Below, one piece after another: positions 1 through 7,800 of a stretch of 64,000 nucleotides of DNA. The notes under the pieces were generated by a model, which had not been told where the DNA came from, did no database searches, and worked only from the letters and a program-made list of their open reading frames with translations. How positions within the stretch are numbered: the stretch's first letter is position 1; every line of letters starts with the position of its first letter. The DNA is from Nocardioides oceani (GTDB taxonomy: Bacteria > Actinomycetota > Actinomycetes > Propionibacteriales > Nocardioidaceae). The DNA lies in NCBI RefSeq assembly GCF_030412965.1, contig NZ_JAUHJQ010000007.1, positions 62,001 through 126,000 of the forward strand. The letters run 5' to 3'. The position numbers and the translations under genes are program-made.

Positions 1-1232
1 TCGCGACGAGCCGGGCGACCGCCGAGCGCGTGATCGAGGAGCTCGGACTCGAGCAGAGCGCCGCGGGCCTGGTCTCGCAGATCTCCGTCGAGCAACCGCT
101 CGACACGGTCCTGATCAAGATCACGGCACGAGATGCCAGCCCGCAGGGGGCTCAACGCCTCGCGGACGCGTGGGTGGAGGCCCTGGCCGCAGAGGTCGAC
201 GAGATCGAGGACCCCAAGGGTCTCGACCGTCCCGGCACGCCCCAGGTCACGACCGTCGAGTCGGCGGTGCTGCCCTCCACCCCGGTCTCCCCGGACCCGG
301 TGCGCAACCTCGGACTGGCCCTTCTGATCGGACTGGTGCTCGGGTACGCCTACGCCCTCCTGCGGCACACCCTCGACCGTCGTCTACGCACGCCTCAGGC
401 CGTCCAGGAACGGTTCGAGGTCCCTGTCCTGGGGATGGTGCCGATGGCACCCGCCCTCGGCCGGGACCCCGACGAGGGGGCGGCTGTCGCGGTCGACGAC
501 AGCGATGCCAATCCGCGCCAGCGGCAAGCGGCCGAGGCCTTCCGCAAGCTCCGGACCAATCTCATCTTCATGCGCGTCGACGACCCTCCGAAGGTCATCG
601 TGGTCACGAGTCCTCAGCCAGGCGACGGGAAGTCGACGGTGGCTGCGAACCTCGCGGCGGCCGTCGCCTACAGCGGTCAGCCGGTCACCCTCGTCGACGG
701 CGACCTGCGCCGGCCCACGGTCGCCACGTCGATGCAGGTCGACGGAGATGTCGGACTCACCGATGTCCTCGTCGGACGGGTGACGACGAGCGACGCCGTG
801 CAGAAGTCGACCGTCCACCCCAACCTCGGCGTCCTGGCAGCGGGCAGGATCCCGCCCAACCCCAGCGAGCTGCTCGGCTCGCAGGCCATGAAGAGCACCC
901 TGAGCGCGCTGGCGGCGACGTCACTGGTCATCGTGGACGCGCCCCCGCTGCTCCCGGTTACGGACGCCGCCATCCTGACGGCCGGCGCGGACGGAGCGCT
1001 GGTCGTTATCTCGGCCGGACGGACGGTGGATGCCGAGCTGTCTCAGGCACTGAGCCACCTGGAGGCGGTGAGCGGCACTGCCCTCGGCGTGATCATGAAC
1101 AAGACCTCCCGCCGCGGCATGAGCGGCTACTACTACGAGACGTACTACTACGGCGAGGACCAGTCCCGACGGCGCAAGAGGTCGAAGAAGGCGAAGCGGT
1201 CAGCGGGCCGGCGCGGACCCGCGACGGCATGA
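1..1232 (+). CDS. Tyrosine autokinase of exopolysaccharide synthesis (Wzc/CpsD type), 5' end outside window
   Basis: The reading frame is open to the left edge, so the N-terminal Wzz chain-length domain is cut; only its last part and one membrane helix (around residues 93-112, counting from the GTG at 30) remain. The cytoplasmic BY-kinase domain is complete: Walker A SPQPGDGKST (194-203), Walker A' LVDGDLRRP (221-229), Walker B IVDAPP (301-306). A tyrosine cluster YYYETYYY (367-374) precedes a basic tail and is the expected autophosphorylation site. Such kinases control polymer length and export at the inner membrane. The gene ends in an ATGA context just before the PqqD-like gene, so it probably heads the same transcript. 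Family assignment is secure. Confidence 0.93.
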   Translation, partial: ATSRATAERVIEELGLEQSAAGLVSQISVEQPLDTVLIKITARDASPQGAQRLADAWVEALAAEVDEIEDPKGLDRPGTPQVTTVESAVLPSTPVSPDPVRNLGLALLIGLVLGYAYALLRHTLDRRLRTPQAVQERFEVPVLGMVPMAPALGRDPDEGAAVAVDDSDANPRQRQAAEAFRKLRTNLIFMRVDDPPKVIVVTSPQPGDGKSTVAANLAAAVAYSGQPVTLVDGDLRRPTVATSMQVDGDVGLTDVLVGRVTTSDAVQKSTVHPNLGVLAAGRIPPNPSELLGSQAMKSTLSALAATSLVIVDAPPLLPVTDAAILTAGADGALVVISAGRTVDAELSQALSHLEAVSGTALGVIMNKTSRRGMSGYYYETYYYGEDQSRRRKRSKKAKRSAGRRGPATA

Positions 1233-1276
1233 CGGACGACCGGCGCCTGTGGCGGCGCCGAGAGGAGGACGTGGCC

Positions 1277-1525
1277 ATGGTCGAGAGCGACCTGAGGGTT
1301 GCCATGCTCGACCTGCGCCGCCTGGACGACCCGCCCATCATCCTCGAGGGAAGTGCCGCGGTCATCTGGCAGCTGCTCGCCGAGCCGCAGACGATCGACG
1401 ACCTGCTCACCGACCTGGCTGAGGTCTTCGACGCCCCGGCGAGCGAGATGGTGGGCGGCGCCCGCGCCTTCCTGGAGGACCTCGAACGACGTGGACTCGT
1501 CCTGAGCAACGAGGAAGCGGACTAG
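1277..1525 (+). CDS. PqqD-like protein (first copy)
   Basis: This 82-aa protein has the PqqD/RiPP-recognition-element shape: an N-terminal strand region, the motif LEGSAAVIWQLL, then a helix-rich half ending in FLEDLERRGLV. I start it at ATG 1277 because AGGAGG lies 8 bases upstream; an in-frame ATG at 1229 overlaps the kinase stop but lacks such a site. PqqD-like proteins bind leader peptides or partner proteins for modification enzymes. Here it sits 2 bases before an HprK-like kinase, so it probably presents a substrate to that kinase or to the downstream nucleotidyltransferase. The fold call is good; the substrate is unknown. Confidence 0.8.
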   Translation: MVESDLRVAMLDLRRLDDPPIILEGSAAVIWQLLAEPQTIDDLLTDLAEVFDAPASEMVGGARAFLEDLERRGLVLSNEEAD

Positions 1526-1527
1526 GC

Positions 1528-2319
1528 ATGGAGCGAACGCCCCCGCGGTTGTCCATCGACGTCTTCGGCACCGTCGTCGGCATCGGGTTCGAAGGGAAGG
1601 ACGCCTCCCGCCTCGCTGGGGAGACGCGCCGCGCCTGGTCCCGGTGCCTGCCGCCGGCCAATGCGGAGCCGGACAAGCAGATCGACGTCCACGTGGAGCC
1701 TGGTTCCGCCGTGGTCAGAATCGAGGAGGAGATCTACGCACCCGACGCGGAGACGGCGCTCGAGCTGCTCACGCAGTCCGTCACGATCGCGGGCCTCACG
1801 CGCGCTGCTGGCAGGCTCCTGATGCTGCACGCATGCGGGCTCTCCGATCCCACGACCGGGAGGACGGCGGTCCTCGTCGGCCCCTCCGGTATGGGCAAGT
1901 CGACCGCCTGCCAGCTCCACGGGCGACGGTGGGCCTACGTCACGGATGAATGCGTGGCGCTGGACCAGGACGGAGTGCTGACGCGATACCCGAAGCCGTT
2001 GTCGCTCGACCGCGGGGCATCAGTAAAAGCTCAGGTCGGCCCGGATGACCTCGGGCTCGCGCACGCACCGGAACGGCTCGAGCCGGCGGCCGTTCTCCTG
2101 CTCGACCGTCGGGAAGGAGCGGCCCTGACGTCCCGTGAAGTCCCGTTGACGGAGGCCGTCGCGCGCCTGGCCGAGCACACCTCGTACCTCGCAGCGCTGC
2201 CGGAACCGTTGCAGCGGCTCGCCGGTCTGGTCCGGCGCGCCGGGTGCACGGAGGTGACCTACGGGAGCACCCAGGAGCTGGCCGCGGTGCTCGGAGCGGT
2301 GCTAGGAGAAGAAGCTTGA
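1528..2319 (+). CDS. HprK-like P-loop kinase (HprK-related kinase A type)
   Basis: This 263-aa protein carries a Walker A motif GPSGMGKST (118-126) after a conserved LHACGL segment, then YVTDECVAL (137-145) and YPKPLSL (154-160), the arrangement of HPr-kinase-related proteins outside the sugar PTS. HPr kinases phosphorylate serine in a protein partner; related proteins are known in lasso-peptide tailoring and beside exopolysaccharide genes together with PqqD-like proteins and nucleotidyltransferases. The N-terminal 95 residues show no motif I recognise. The gene lies between two PqqD-like genes, with a 4-base overlap to the second. Its target is not shown by the sequence; the Tat protein downstream is a candidate by position only. 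Confidence 0.8.
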   Translation: MERTPPRLSIDVFGTVVGIGFEGKDASRLAGETRRAWSRCLPPANAEPDKQIDVHVEPGSAVVRIEEEIYAPDAETALELLTQSVTIAGLTRAAGRLLMLHACGLSDPTTGRTAVLVGPSGMGKSTACQLHGRRWAYVTDECVALDQDGVLTRYPKPLSLDRGASVKAQVGPDDLGLAHAPERLEPAAVLLLDRREGAALTSREVPLTEAVARLAEHTSYLAALPEPLQRLAGLVRRAGCTEVTYGSTQELAAVLGAVLGEEA

Positions 2320-2594
2320 TCGCGTTGGGGCCCGGCGTTCGCGACATCGTCTACGGCGAGGACGGCACCGCAGTGGTCATGGTGGAGCAGGAAGTATTCG
2401 CCATCTCACCGCTCGCTGCCGAGATCCTGGCGACCGTGTCGAAGGCCAGCGAGCTGGACCTCGACGCCCTAGTGGAGGCGGCCGAGGCCGCGTTCGGGCC
2501 GCCCCCGCCCGGTCAGGACGCGGGGGCCGCTGTCGCAGCCTGCGTCGACGAGTTGATTCGCCCCGGCGTGCTCGCCCATGTTTCGTCTGCGTGA
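2316..2594 (+). CDS. PqqD-like protein (second copy)
   Basis: This 92-aa protein starts at TTG 2316, overlapping the HprK stop by 4 bases, with AGGAGA about 7 bases upstream; no in-frame ATG fits better. It has the PqqD pattern: VVMVEQEVFAISPLAAEILATV, then a variable acidic helix and a C-terminal helix DELIRPGVLAHV. It is clearly diverged from the first copy, so the two probably recognise different partners or ends of one substrate. It closes the upstream half of the cassette; the next gene has its own putative promoter. The PqqD-like call rests on overall pattern and context. Confidence 0.7.
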   Translation: MIALGPGVRDIVYGEDGTAVVMVEQEVFAISPLAAEILATVSKASELDLDALVEAAEAAFGPPPPGQDAGAAVAACVDELIRPGVLAHVSSA

Positions 2595-2608
2595 AATTCT
2601 GAGAAGGA

Positions 2609-2639
2609 TTGGCACCGAGGGCCAGAGGTGGCTTAGGCT
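2609..2639 (+). promoter_or_regulatory. Candidate sigma-70-type promoter for the Tat protein gene
   Basis: TTGGCA at 2609-2614 and TAGGCT at 2634-2639 resemble actinobacterial -35 and -10 boxes, although the 19-base spacer is longer than ideal. They lie in the 105-base gap before the Tat-exported protein gene and would let it be expressed apart from the kinase genes. Seen by eye only. Confidence 0.35.
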
Positions 2640-2699
2640 CCTCCGCGAGGACAACTAGACCTCCGCCATGGGGATCGCACACAAACTCTGGAGCACGAC

Positions 2700-3242
2700 A
2701 TGACCCACGACCACATCGACACCGCTGCCGGCGTTGACGACCAGCAGGGCGGCCTGACCCGTCGCTCGGTCGTGCGGACTGGTGCTCATCTGGCTTGGGC
2801 TGTCCCGGCCGTCAGCCTGGCTACCGCGGCGCCGGCGCTGGCCGTGTCCGGCCCGCCGAGCTTCCCGCCGCCGAGCCAGATCAACGACACCGCCTCCGTC
2901 ACCGGCGGCGGCACCGCGGTCGCCGCGGTGATCAGCGGCTTGAAGAACACCGGCGGTTCGGACATGAGCAACGTCCTCGGCACGCTGACGCCTCCTGGTT
3001 CGATGCGGCCGACGAGCGTGAACGCGCCGTGGGCCCCCGTTGGCGCCTTCGCGAAGGCCAAGGCCGGCACCTACCGGGTCGTTCTCCTCGATGCCAAGGT
3101 CAAGCCTGGCGAGACCATCCCGCCGCTGCGGGTCGAGTTCAAGAAGAAGAAGAACAAGAAGATCAGCGGCGGCAAGATCAAGTACACACTTTCGGCCTCC
3201 GGCGCTTCCGTCTCGGGTTCCATCCCGATCAAGAAGAAGTAG
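2700..3242 (+). CDS. Tat-exported protein of unknown function
   Basis: This 180-aa protein has a twin-arginine signal: TRRSVVRTG (20-28), a hydrophobic stretch to residue 48 and a likely cleavage after ALA (46-48). The mature part is small, rich in Ser/Thr/Gly and probably beta-structured, and ends in lysine clusters (KKKKNKK and the terminal IPIKKK). No enzymatic motif is visible. GGAG at 2690-2693 supports the ATG start. Because it lies between the PqqD/HprK genes and a nucleotidyltransferase, it is the best candidate for the protein this cassette modifies, but that is inference. Tat export implies it leaves the cytoplasm folded, so any cytoplasmic modification could happen first. Confidence 0.75.
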   Translation: MTHDHIDTAAGVDDQQGGLTRRSVVRTGAHLAWAVPAVSLATAAPALAVSGPPSFPPPSQINDTASVTGGGTAVAAVISGLKNTGGSDMSNVLGTLTPPGSMRPTSVNAPWAPVGAFAKAKAGTYRVVLLDAKVKPGETIPPLRVEFKKKKNKKISGGKIKYTLSASGASVSGSIPIKKK

Positions 3243-3281
3243 CGTCGGGACTGTCCAGAAGTACACCAGGGGCGCCGCACG

Positions 3282-4202
3282 TTGAGTGAACTCAAGCTCG
3301 ACGAGGCGGTGCCCTTGGTATATGTCCTGGCATCACGGCTATTAGCGGGCGCTGGAATACCGGCCTTACCGATCAAGGGTCCTGTGTCGGACGCGTATGC
3401 ATTACGCCAACGACACTCCTCGGTGGACGTGGATGTGCTGATCGCGCCATCTGACGTCGACGCGGCATGTCGAATATTCAGAAGCGTTGGGTTCGAGTTT
3501 GCGACTATACATGAGGGAACTCGAATCCTGCCGGAGCATTCAGTTGTTCTCGAGCACGGGCAGTGGCCCTGTCAGATCGATCTTCATTGGCTATTCCCTG
3601 GGATCTTCGCGGATTCGCAGGCCGCTTTCGAAGCGCTGTACCAGCGGACGGCTGAAGTTGCTATCGCCGGCGTTGGTGTGAAAGCACCGGATTTCGTTGC
3701 AAGTCTATTGATCACTGCGCTGCACTATCTGCGCGATGCGCCGAAGCGGGTCGAAGAATTGCGGCATCTCGAAGAACGGGTCGCATCGCTTTCGCAGGCT
3801 GACCGGCGTGATTTCGCGACGCTGGCCGTGTCGGTCGGAGCGACCTACGCGGTCCAGCCGCTGTTGCCATCCTGCTCATTAGGTGGAGACGTGTCGAAGC
3901 GTCAGCGACGCTCGTGGGATTTGCGTGTCGCATATGCGGACTCGCCTCTAGCTCCCCTAGTGGCCGTGCTCGCGGGACTTGACCGAAGGCCCAGCGCCTT
4001 CTGGCGCATGTTCTGGCCGAGCAACAGGGCGCTCGCCGCAACTCACCCCGAACTTCGGTCTGCGAGGACCAGGCTGCGACATCGCCTACGACGCCTGCGG
4101 CGGGGACTTTCCAATCTCATCGGTTCGGCCCGCGGAGCTGCACCATCGATGCCAGCACGGCGGCCCCCCTTGCAGCGAAACGCTCGAAGTCGTCAGCGGT
4201 AG
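3282..4202 (+). CDS. Nucleotidyltransferase-fold protein (NTP_transf_5 type)
   Basis: This 306-aa protein has the family signature: LPIKGP (29-34), a spaced arginine, DVDVLI (49-54) with the metal-binding acidic pair, and IDLHW (99-103). Members are found beside PqqD/HprK genes in glycan and RiPP clusters, where some transfer sugar or nucleotide groups to peptides. The C-terminal 50 residues are strongly basic (RTRLRHRLRRLRRG). The start is TTG 3282, 39 bases after the Tat gene stop. Base composition drops here compared with the genes to the left, so the gene marks the left part of the lower-GC island. The substrate is unknown. Confidence 0.75.
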   Translation: MSELKLDEAVPLVYVLASRLLAGAGIPALPIKGPVSDAYALRQRHSSVDVDVLIAPSDVDAACRIFRSVGFEFATIHEGTRILPEHSVVLEHGQWPCQIDLHWLFPGIFADSQAAFEALYQRTAEVAIAGVGVKAPDFVASLLITALHYLRDAPKRVEELRHLEERVASLSQADRRDFATLAVSVGATYAVQPLLPSCSLGGDVSKRQRRSWDLRVAYADSPLAPLVAVLAGLDRRPSAFWRMFWPSNRALAATHPELRSARTRLRHRLRRLRRGLSNLIGSARGAAPSMPARRPPLQRNARSRQR

Positions 4203-4361
4203 CGGGCTCCGACAGAACTGGGTCGCGACCCGCTTCCTGCTGGTCTTCTTGGCATGTATGCCTGAATGCTCGCCGAAATCAGCACGCTAGAACGAGGGGT
4301 GTCACGCCCACTCCAGCCGCAGCAGTTGGGGATGAACCGAAGTATGATCGGGGGTGTGACG

Positions 4362-5675
4362 ATGAACTTAGCGACGCTCGTCGTGCTCGGGTTCGGCGGC
4401 GCGGTACTTATAGGAATCGTGGCCGGATATCGCGATGTCAGACAAAACTGGGACGCCAGTTCGATATTCGTTTGCTTAGGAGCGTGGCTCCTAATCGGGC
4501 CATCCACTTTCGTGCAGTTCACGTCAGGTACTCAGGTTCTGGAGACCGACCTTAGTGTGACAGTTATCGTGCGCGACCCGCGATTCGCCCAAGTCACGCA
4601 AGTTGCTACATTTGGCTTAGCGTTTTTGTCATTAGCCGTACTCGCGGTAGGCGTCATGAATAGCCGGAAACTGTGGCCACCCCTACTTGGGATTGTCCTT
4701 ATAATCGGTCTACAGCACGCTACCAGCTGGTATCTCGGCGTGTCGTCGGTGCTGGACGTTCGCCTACTGGCCCTCTCTGCTTTCGCGCTCGCGGCGGCCA
4801 CCCTTCCAAGAGGCAAGGGGGCGCGCGCAGGCATAGCTGTTGTAGGAATATCAATTGTGCTAGTGAGCAGTGTCGTAACACTCGTCAACCCCGATGCAGC
4901 GCTAAAGAGCTGCCGCGATGACAAGTGCGGTCCACTGGGCTACCTATTCTTTGGCGCAGCCACAGGCGAGAACCCGCTCGGGCTTCTATTAGCTTCCACT
5001 CTACCAGCGATATATCTCGCAACCCGGTCCCGCGCGAGGTGGCTATGTCTCGGGGGCGTCCTCGCAACGGTGTGGATCACCGGGAGTAGGACCGCTCTTT
5101 TCGCTTCGGCCATCGTAGTGTCGGTCGCAGTGCTCTCGTCATGGAGGCGGACAGGCGACGGCAACCTGTGGCGTCCCGTTATCGGCATCGCAACAGCAGG
5201 TGCCCTGGCCGGAGCGCTTTTACCGACTATTGGTCTTGAACCCGGCGCCTTCACTGGGCGCGCCTACCTCTGGGATCTGGCGATCGAGCGGATGCACGGG
5301 TTCTGGTTGTTCGGACACGGAGGGCTTGAATGGGGAAGACTGGTGGACACTGGTGTGCTCCAACGAGCGCAGGCGTACGCGGTGCATAACCAGTGGTTGG
5401 ATCTCCTTTATACTGGCGGACTGGTTGGGGTCTCGATTCTGATGGCCGTACTTGCCTTCGCCTGGCGCGACTCAGAGGCATCACCTTCCGTAAAAGCATT
5501 CCTCTTCCTGCCCGTTATCTACACCGGATTCCTGGAGCGCCTATGGTCATTCGGGGTGCTGGACGTCTGGGGCTGGCTCAGTATTGCAACGCTGCTTGCG
5601 CTCGGGGGGACGTCAGAGAAAGCCGAAACCTCCGACGGGGGTTACGTTAGGAGGCCGACAAGGTCGAAGGCATGA
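4362..5675 (+). CDS. O-antigen polymerase/ligase-like membrane protein (Wzy type)
   Basis: A roughly 437-aa polytopic membrane protein with about ten to twelve hydrophobic segments. The long loop and the motif HNQWLDLLYTGGLVG near the C-terminus are typical of Wzy/WaaL proteins, which polymerise or ligate lipid-linked glycan repeats on the outer face of the membrane. I start at ATG 4362, where the first hydrophobic segment begins and a G-rich site precedes; an in-frame ATG at 4266 would add 32 hydrophilic residues. Codons with A/T at the third position (TTA, CTA, ATA) are frequent, unlike the surrounding chromosome. The 3' end overlaps the convergent glycosyltransferase gene by 34 bases. Confidence 0.82.
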   Translation: MNLATLVVLGFGGAVLIGIVAGYRDVRQNWDASSIFVCLGAWLLIGPSTFVQFTSGTQVLETDLSVTVIVRDPRFAQVTQVATFGLAFLSLAVLAVGVMNSRKLWPPLLGIVLIIGLQHATSWYLGVSSVLDVRLLALSAFALAAATLPRGKGARAGIAVVGISIVLVSSVVTLVNPDAALKSCRDDKCGPLGYLFFGAATGENPLGLLLASTLPAIYLATRSRARWLCLGGVLATVWITGSRTALFASAIVVSVAVLSSWRRTGDGNLWRPVIGIATAGALAGALLPTIGLEPGAFTGRAYLWDLAIERMHGFWLFGHGGLEWGRLVDTGVLQRAQAYAVHNQWLDLLYTGGLVGVSILMAVLAFAWRDSEASPSVKAFLFLPVIYTGFLERLWSFGVLDVWGWLSIATLLALGGTSEKAETSDGGYVRRPTRSKA

Positions 5676-6484
5676 TCCAGTGCGACTAAGGCGATGTCAT
5701 TTCCGGAACGCTGTAGGTTCGTCCGATAAAGCGCGCTGTGCTGCCGTGCGGTATTCGGAAACTCCTCCGCTCGCCCGACGACTACACATTCACGGCCGGT
5801 TCGTAGAGACATGGTCTTCAACCAGAGATCGTCTGCGTCGGGGCAGAGCTTGCTTGCGGTTGCGTAGTCCAACACCGCGGGATGGAGGCTTCCGGGTGGA
5901 TACAATATTCCGCCTCGACCGGTAAGTAGAACGTTCTTACCCGGCCTCTCGAGTTCCGCGGACGGCCAGGTAGCGTACGGCGCTAGTTGCCTGCCCTGAA
6001 TCCTGACCCGGGCGCCTCTCGTACCCACCACGCACTTCGGCCAGCGTTCGGAACCGTCAATCAGCCAACGAAGCCAGTCGCGAGGGTAGAGAACATCGTC
6101 GTCGGCGGTGACGATGACGCGTTCCGGGTAACGTTCTAAGGCGGGCAGAATCTTTTTGAAGGAGCGTCGATCGCCCTCGTCCCAGATGATGCGCACGCGC
6201 CGACCGTTAGCACGGATCAGCGCGCGCAACGTGCGCGGCAGGTCGGAACTTCGCCCCGGGAACTGTGTGGTCGACAGGATCACCAGAATTGTGTCCGGGA
6301 CCACCGACTGGCGCAGTAGCGACAGTAGCGTCCAGTGGAAGGAACCAGCCCGATCTGGGTACGTGGTCACGGAGATCACCAACCCCGGATAACGACGGGC
6401 TGGAGCGCGCCACCCAACGATGAGTTCGATCCATCGGCGGATCACATATGCGACGCGAGTTCTTCGCTGGCGGGTAGGCCACAC
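5642..6484 (-). CDS. Glycosyltransferase-like protein
   Basis: This 280-aa protein starts at GTG 6484 with GGAGG about 10 bases upstream. It shows a GT-A-like layout: ISVTTYPDR near the N-terminus, VILSTTQFPG, then VIVTADDDVLYP, whose DDD is the expected nucleotide-sugar/metal site, and a late PDADDLWLK segment. There is no membrane helix, so it acts at the cytoplasmic face on lipid-linked sugars. It is the last gene of the leftward seven-gene run and lies 6 bases after the acetyltransferase gene. The donor sugar cannot be read from sequence. Confidence 0.7.
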   Translation of the reverse strand: MWPTRQRRTRVAYVIRRWIELIVGWRAPARRYPGLVISVTTYPDRAGSFHWTLLSLLRQSVVPDTILVILSTTQFPGRSSDLPRTLRALIRANGRRVRIIWDEGDRRSFKKILPALERYPERVIVTADDDVLYPRDWLRWLIDGSERWPKCVVGTRGARVRIQGRQLAPYATWPSAELERPGKNVLLTGRGGILYPPGSLHPAVLDYATASKLCPDADDLWLKTMSLRTGRECVVVGRAEEFPNTARQHSALYRTNLQRSGNDIALVALDHAFDLVGLLT

Positions 6485-6490
6485 CTCGAC

Positions 6491-7003
6491 CTATCCTCCG
6501 ATCGGGCGAGCGGGGGCGCCGACGACGGAGCTGTATGGTTCGGTGTCCGAGAGGACAACCGAGTTTGCGCCTACCCGCGTGCCCGGCGCGACCCGGATGT
6601 CACCCAGGACGCACGCGCCGGCACCGATGTCCGCCTTTTCCCCCACTGTGGGGCAGCCGCCTTGAGCTCCACGATTTCCGATGGTGACGCCGTGACGCAG
6701 TTGAACACCCGGACCGATGACGGATTTTTCGTTTACAACTAGGCCGAAGCCATGCGAGATCCTCAGTCCAGGCCCAACCGCCGTCTTGACTGGTAACTCG
6801 ACAGAACATACAACCTCGGAGAAGAGGGTGTAGAGGAGAATTATCGGCCGCGCCGCCAGCCTACTACGGCGGTCGAATGGCCACCGGGCAGCCTGGGAAC
6901 TGCGGAAGAGGACCAGCATTAGCTGGATACGTACACGGTGCCGGTTCGCCCGGAAGTCTTGGAAGATCCACCGCGCACTGAATTCGGGCCTTCGAGCAGT
7001 CAT
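6491..7003 (-). CDS. Serine acetyltransferase-like hexapeptide acyltransferase
   Basis: This 170-aa protein has left-handed beta-helix hexapeptide repeats and catalytic-type histidines in LRISHGFG and LRHGVTIGN, as in the CysE/colanic-acid acetyltransferase branch, ending in SVVGAPARPIGG. ATG 7003 overlaps the preceding gene's stop in an ATGA arrangement, so I prefer it to GTG 7012. In this operon it most likely O-acetylates a sugar of the polymer rather than serine for cysteine synthesis. That role is inferred from context. Confidence 0.8.
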   Translation of the reverse strand: MTARRPEFSARWIFQDFRANRHRVRIQLMLVLFRSSQAARWPFDRRSRLAARPIILLYTLFSEVVCSVELPVKTAVGPGLRISHGFGLVVNEKSVIGPGVQLRHGVTIGNRGAQGGCPTVGEKADIGAGACVLGDIRVAPGTRVGANSVVLSDTEPYSSVVGAPARPIGG

Positions 7004-7800
7004 GGAGTCCACGTTACGTATGGTTCGCCCTGAATCAGGGGCACGGGCGTGTGCCGCCCACGGCGCAATGCTCGGTATAGGACGCGATCAGCTTGCCGCT
7101 GGGCCGGCGCCACAATTCTTCGAACGCGGTTCATCGCGGGCGAGTGGTACTTGGAACGGACCTCCTCCGCCTCAAAGCCTGTCTGGTTTGATGTGATGCC
7201 GGTCGAATGTAGCCTGAATGCTGCGACTTCCTGTGGAATGTAGCGCAAGGCGCCCAGGCGCTTGAGGCGGAGGAAGTATTCAAAGTCCATGGCCCAGCGC
7301 AAAGATTCGTCAACGAGACCAACCTGATTGACGGCGTTGGCTCGGAATAGGCTCCCGGGTTGGGGAACTAGGTCCTTGCCCCAAGGTAAGTATATTGAAG
7401 CAAATCTCCCGGGGCGGGTAACAAAGAGGGTCGTACCCCGCTCATCGATGTAACGCACGTCGCCATAGGTCGCAACCACGCCCGATGCGAAAAGGGCATT
7501 GATAGAGGCCAGGAAGGAGCCAGGGGCAAGGATGTCATCGTCGCCGAGCCAGGCTAAAGCGTCTACAGAGGTGAGTGACTTGAAGCCATCGTTAACAGCT
7601 GCTGACAATCCTGGCCGAGGTGACTCCAGTATCTCGGCGTCCACTTCGCTCGCGGCGGCCGAAACTGATCGTGCGTCGGGGCAGACGATCAAGAGGCGCA
7701 CGTCGTGCGGTCCCTGTTGGGTTCGTATGGACCAGAGCGTCTGGCGTAGCCAATGGCCGCGTGTCCCTAAGGTCGGCACCACTATGCCTATGACTGTCAT
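7000..7800 (-). CDS. Family 2 glycosyltransferase
   Basis: This 266-aa protein begins IGIVVPTLGTRGHWL and has the GT2 signatures RPGLSAAVNDGF and AWLGDDDILAP (the DDD metal site), followed by WAMDFEYFLRLKRLG. It should add one sugar to the lipid-linked repeat at the cytoplasmic membrane face. ATG 7800 overlaps the flippase stop by 4 bases (ATGA), which fixes the start; a longer open frame to 7995 runs inside the flippase gene and is not needed. Family secure, sugar unknown. Confidence 0.88.
   Translation of the reverse strand: MTVIGIVVPTLGTRGHWLRQTLWSIRTQQGPHDVRLLIVCPDARSVSAAASEVDAEILESPRPGLSAAVNDGFKSLTSVDALAWLGDDDILAPGSFLASINALFASGVVATYGDVRYIDERGTTLFVTRPGRFASIYLPWGKDLVPQPGSLFRANAVNQVGLVDESLRWAMDFEYFLRLKRLGALRYIPQEVAAFRLHSTGITSNQTGFEAEEVRSKYHSPAMNRVRRIVAPAQRQADRVLYRALRRGRHTPVPLIQGEPYVTWTP

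Noticed and set aside
1229..4202. Classical lasso-peptide cluster
   Set aside because: PqqD-like and HprK-like genes occur in lasso clusters, but no asparagine-synthetase-like cyclase, leader protease or short precursor gene was seen here.
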